The notes under the pieces are model-generated. The model worked only from the letters and a program-made list of their open reading frames with translations, was not told the DNA's origin and made no database searches. From assembly GCA_958424475.1 (NCBI GenBank), contig CATZTY010000045.1, forward strand, positions 1 through 7,477: DNA of 7,477 nucleotides, written 5' to 3'. Every line of letters starts with the position of its first letter. Position 1 is the first letter of the stretch. This document shows positions 5,186 to 7,477 of this stretch, one piece after another. Origin of the DNA: an uncultured Collinsella sp. Lineage in GTDB: Bacteria; Actinomycetota; Coriobacteriia; Coriobacteriales; Coriobacteriaceae. Made by a program: the position numbers and the translations under genes.

Positions 5186-6214
5186 TTAGCTATATTCGGT
5201 AAGGTCAAGCACACTGCCCTTCACGATAAGCGCCGGCTCCAGAACGACCTCTTCGGCACGTCTACCGCCCCTACCGGCAAGACGCTTGGACATGCAGCCA
5301 AAAGCATGCTCCGCGAGGACACCAGGGTCCTGCTCAATCGCGGTCAGCGCGGGCTCAAAGAGAACGTCGGCGGCCGAGTTGTCATAGCTTACGACCGAGA
5401 TATCGCCCGGGATGCTCTTCCCCATCTCGTGCAAGCGCTTGAGCAAACCGAGGGCAATGTTGTCCGAGCTTGCGAACACGGCAGTGGCGTCGGTTGCGAG
5501 CACCGCCTCCGAGGCCTCGTAGGCGCTCGGAATGTAGTACTCGCTCTCAAACTCCAGGCGCGCGTCGATGGGCAGTCCCACCTCGCGCAGTGCGCGCTCA
5601 TAGCCAGCAAGTCGCTTGCGGCCCGTATTGGAGCGACGCGCGTTAACCAGACAGGCGATGCGGCGATGACCCTGCTCAATCAGATACCGCGTGGCCATGT
5701 AGCCGCCCATCTCGTGGTCGAACATCACCTTGTCGCACTCGAGCCCCTCAATGGCACGGTCGACCATCACGGCAGGGATAGGCAGATGGCTGACCTCCTC
5801 GCGCAGGGCGCGGTCGTCCGAGAACTCGTCGCCTACCACCAGGAAGACACCATCGACGCCGCGCGTCACCAGCTGGCGCAGCAGTTCCAAATCGTCATCG
5901 GCGCTTCCACCCGAGCTGGTAATAAAGAGCGCGTAACCGTCCTCGCGGCAGCGCTTTTCCAAGCTACCGGCAAGCGAGGCAAAAAAGCGACTCTCGATAT
6001 TGGGAACGATAAGGCCCAGTGTGCGCGACTCGCGCATGACCAGGCTGCGCGCGATCTGGTTAGGAACATAGTGGTTGCGCGCCGCAACCTCCTTGATGAG
6101 CTTGCGGTTTTCTTCCGAGATGCGACAGGGCCGATTATTGAGAACAAGCGAGACCGACGAAGGGGAAAGCCCCACCTCCTGGGCGATCTGCTTGAGGGTG
6201 ACTTTGTTGGCCAT
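5186..6214 (-). CDS. LacI/GalR-family transcriptional repressor
   Basis: From the ATG at 6214 the product is 342 residues, the usual length for the family. The N-terminal helix-turn-helix is VTLKQIAQEVGLSPSSVSLVLN (5-26), followed by the hinge YVPNQIARSLVMRESRTLGL (49-68). The periplasmic-binding-protein-like effector domain follows, with LIVPNIESRFFASLAGSLE (68-86), VFASSDNIALGLLKRLHEMG (246-265), IPGDISVVSYDNS (268-280) and the ending LEPALIVKGSV (325-335). Such proteins repress sugar catabolic genes and release DNA on sugar binding, or act globally with a corepressor. Its target is not evident: the adjacent divergent gene is murB, a housekeeping gene. AAGGAG (6219-6224) sets the start; the open frame continues upstream to 6496 but crosses the divergent murB gene. 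Confidence 0.92.
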   Translation of the reverse strand: MANKVTLKQIAQEVGLSPSSVSLVLNNRPCRISEENRKLIKEVAARNHYVPNQIARSLVMRESRTLGLIVPNIESRFFASLAGSLEKRCREDGYALFITSSGGSADDDLELLRQLVTRGVDGVFLVVGDEFSDDRALREEVSHLPIPAVMVDRAIEGLECDKVMFDHEMGGYMATRYLIEQGHRRIACLVNARRSNTGRKRLAGYERALREVGLPIDARLEFESEYYIPSAYEASEAVLATDATAVFASSDNIALGLLKRLHEMGKSIPGDISVVSYDNSAADVLFEPALTAIEQDPGVLAEHAFGCMSKRLAGRGGRRAEEVVLEPALIVKGSVLDLTEYS

Positions 6215-6218
6215 CTCG

Positions 6219-6224
6219 CTCCTT
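6219..6224 (-). promoter_or_regulatory. Ribosome binding site that fixes the LacI-family start
   Basis: AAGGAG on the minus strand lies four bases before the ATG at 6214-6212. This excludes the in-frame starts further upstream, which would extend the protein by up to 94 residues with no family counterpart. Confidence 0.8.
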
Positions 6225-6249
6225 CCGGGTTTACGCGCAATCTCTTGAA

Positions 6250-6255
6250 AGTATA
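6250..6255 (-). promoter_or_regulatory. Candidate -10 box of the LacI-family gene
   Basis: TATACT on the minus strand matches five of six consensus bases and would start transcription about 30 bases before the ATG at 6214. The -35 region at the usual distance is poor, so an activator or a weak promoter is possible. Confidence 0.4.
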
Positions 6256-6299
6256 GCGACTGCCCATCTACCTCGGTGATAAACACTTTACCAATCCGG

Positions 6300-6341
6300 T
6301 GGACGGCTGTTTTATCGCCGCCAGCGCACCAAATCCGTCCA
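6300..6341. promoter_or_regulatory. Inverted repeat in the lacI-murB divergent region
   Basis: TGGACGG (6300-6306) and CCGTCCA (6335-6341) are exact inverted copies with centres 35 bp apart. They flank the middle of the shared promoter region. They could be two halves of a regulatory site or a loopable pair, but seven-base arms at this distance may also be chance. Confidence 0.25.
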
Positions 6342-6348
6342 GGTGGGG

Positions 6349-6354
6349 TATATT
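6349..6354 (+). promoter_or_regulatory. Candidate -10 box of murB
   Basis: TATATT lies 43 bases before the murB ATG at 6398. No recognisable -35 stands 16 to 18 bases upstream. A 10-base palindrome, ATCGATCGAT (6358-6367), overlaps the expected transcription start and has the CpG centre often seen in LacI-family sites. Confidence 0.35.
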
Positions 6355-6397
6355 GCAATCGATCGATGACAACAACCACCAAAAGGCGGATATTCGT

Positions 6398-7360
6398 ATG
6401 CACGAGAACGACTTTTTTAACGAGGACCTGCTCTGCGCGCTCGCTGGCGTTGCCGGCGAGGACAACGTACTCATGAGCGAGCCCATGCGCGAGCACACCA
6501 CGTTTAAGATCGGCGGTCCGGCCGACGTCTTCGTCACGCCCGACACCGAGCAGGGCCTCGTCGCCACGCTCGATACCTGCTATCGCTGCGATCTGCCACT
6601 CACCATCGTGGGCAACGGCTCCGACTTACTCGTCGGTGACAAGGGCATCCGCGGCGTCGTCGTAGCGCTGGGCAAGGGCCTCTCCGGCATTACGGTCGAC
6701 GGCACGCACGTCACGGCGACAGCCGGTGCCTTGCTTTCCGATGTCGCCGCGGCAGCAGCCGAGGCCGACCTCACCGGCATGGAGCCCATCTCGGGTATCC
6801 CTGGATCGGTCGGCGGCGCCTGCTACATGAATGCCGGTGCCTACGGTGCCTGCATGGCCGATGTGCTGGAATCTGTACGCGTCTACAAGCCCGCTCGCAT
6901 GCTCGACGACGGCACCCGCGGCAGTGGCAATATCATCGAGTTCGATGTCGACGAGCTCAACCTGGGTTATCGCAAGAGCCGCATCGCCGACGACGGCTTT
7001 ATCGTACTTTCGGCCACTTTTAACCTCGCCCCGGGCAACGCCGCGATGATCAAGGCCGACATGGACGACTACCGCCAACGCCGCGAGGACAAGCAGCCGC
7101 TCGACATGCCGAGTGCCGGCTCCACCTTCAAGCGCCCCGAGGGCCACTTTGCCGGCAAGCTCATCATGGACGCCGGTTTGCGCGGCCACGCGGTCGGTGG
7201 CGCCCAGGTGAGCGAAAAACACTGTGGCTTCATCGTCAACGCCAACCACGCCACCGCCGCCGACGTCGACGAACTCATCCGCCACATCCAAGCAACCGTC
7301 AAAGACCAATTCGGCGTAGACCTACAACCCGAAGTCCACCGAGTAGGCGAATTTTTATAA
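6398..7360 (+). CDS. murB: UDP-N-acetylmuramate dehydrogenase (UDP-N-acetylenolpyruvoylglucosamine reductase)
   Basis: MurB reduces UDP-GlcNAc-enolpyruvate to UDP-MurNAc with NADPH and FAD, the second committed step of cytoplasmic peptidoglycan precursor synthesis. The 320-residue product has the FAD-binding segments TTFKIGGPADVFVTP (34-48), VGNGSDLLVGDKGIRGVVV (71-89) and GMEPISGIPGSVGGACYMNA (127-146). The active-site signatures are GYRKSR (190-195), SAGSTFKRP (239-247) with the proton-donor Ser242, and PEVHRVGE (311-318) with Glu312. The length and compact region around YRKSR fit the type II, Bacillus-like form. AAGGCGG (6383-6389), eight bases before the ATG, selects this start; the frame is open back to 6299 but the extra residues have no family counterpart. 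It is divergent from the LacI-family gene, 183 bases away. Confidence 0.96.
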   Translation: MHENDFFNEDLLCALAGVAGEDNVLMSEPMREHTTFKIGGPADVFVTPDTEQGLVATLDTCYRCDLPLTIVGNGSDLLVGDKGIRGVVVALGKGLSGITVDGTHVTATAGALLSDVAAAAAEADLTGMEPISGIPGSVGGACYMNAGAYGACMADVLESVRVYKPARMLDDGTRGSGNIIEFDVDELNLGYRKSRIADDGFIVLSATFNLAPGNAAMIKADMDDYRQRREDKQPLDMPSAGSTFKRPEGHFAGKLIMDAGLRGHAVGGAQVSEKHCGFIVNANHATAADVDELIRHIQATVKDQFGVDLQPEVHRVGEFL

Positions 7361-7386
7361 AAAAGAAGGCCCCGAAAGGGGCCTTC
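7358..7386 (-). terminator. Intrinsic terminator after murB, U-tract on the minus strand
   Basis: GAAGGCCCC (7365-7373), GAAA loop, GGGGCCTTC (7378-7386) make a perfect nine-pair stem. On the minus strand the stem is followed by TTTTTTAT, a good U-tract that overlaps the murB stop codon. On the plus strand only GCCATATTTATT follows, a poorer tract. It therefore best terminates transcription arriving from the right and may also stop murB transcripts with lower efficiency. Confidence 0.8.
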
Positions 7387-7397
7387 GCCATATTTAT

Positions 7398-7477
7398 TCA
7401 GATAAACCAGTCCGGCGTGTGACGTATTGGACCCGAGAGGTCCGTGGCTGCCCGAAAGGCATTAGGTTGATCGCGAG
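7398..7477. other. Unassigned tail with two small hairpins; possible end of a convergent gene or a structured RNA
   Basis: GGACC-CGAGA-GGTCC (7429-7443) and TGCC-CGAAA-GGCA (7449-7461) are adjacent short stems. On the minus strand two frames stay open from the window edge, with stops at 7400-7398 (TGA) and 7396-7394 (TAA); the short peptides match nothing I recognise. The minus-oriented terminator just beyond implies a transcript coming from the right ends here. Too little is visible to choose between a CDS end and an RNA gene. Confidence 0.3.

Noticed and set aside
5027..6256. Plus-strand open frame of 409 codons antisense to the LacI-family gene
   Set aside because: It runs through the palindrome and across a well-supported repressor gene, and its product has no recognisable domain.
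6626..7309. Minus-strand open frame of 227 codons inside murB
   Set aside because: It is antisense to a clear murB with all signature motifs; the product is low-complexity Val, Gly, Asp and Ala.

Overview
The window looks like chromosomal DNA of a high-GC gut actinobacterium of the Coriobacteriia, most probably Collinsella or a close relative. That rests on base composition, codon use, a Bacillus-type MurB and the mix of GntR and LacI regulators; no rRNA or other phylogenetic marker is present, so it is inference.

Left part (1-4937, all genes on the minus strand). In transcription order there is a small uncharacterised protein (4937-4449), two HutC-type GntR repressors whose genes overlap by 16 bases (4410-3643 and 3658-2945), a 193-base regulatory gap, then three catabolic genes: a double-SIS protein (2751-1636), a FrlB/FraB/GfrF-like sugar-phosphate deglycase (1575-514) and the N-terminal part of a FrlC-like TIM-barrel epimerase (440 to beyond base 1). 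A FrlB-like deglycase, a second SIS protein, a FrlC-like epimerase and GntR regulators together suggest a locus for Amadori products (fructoselysine, psicoselysine, glucoselysine or a related glycated amine). From memory, fructoselysine use has been described in Collinsella intestinalis. The uptake system and kinase are not in the window and would lie to the left or elsewhere. The gap before the double-SIS gene carries two dyads of GntR-operator type.

Middle (4938-5185). This intergenic stretch holds a perfect 31-bp inverted repeat around an 11-base loop. It has no U-tract and is far longer than an ordinary terminator; it is the least explained element here.

Right part. A LacI-family repressor (6214-5186, minus) is divergent from murB (6398-7360, plus), which encodes UDP-N-acetylmuramate dehydrogenase of peptidoglycan synthesis. 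A strong hairpin after murB has its U-tract on the minus strand, so it best terminates transcription arriving from the right. The last ~80 bases hold two small hairpins and could not be assigned to a gene.
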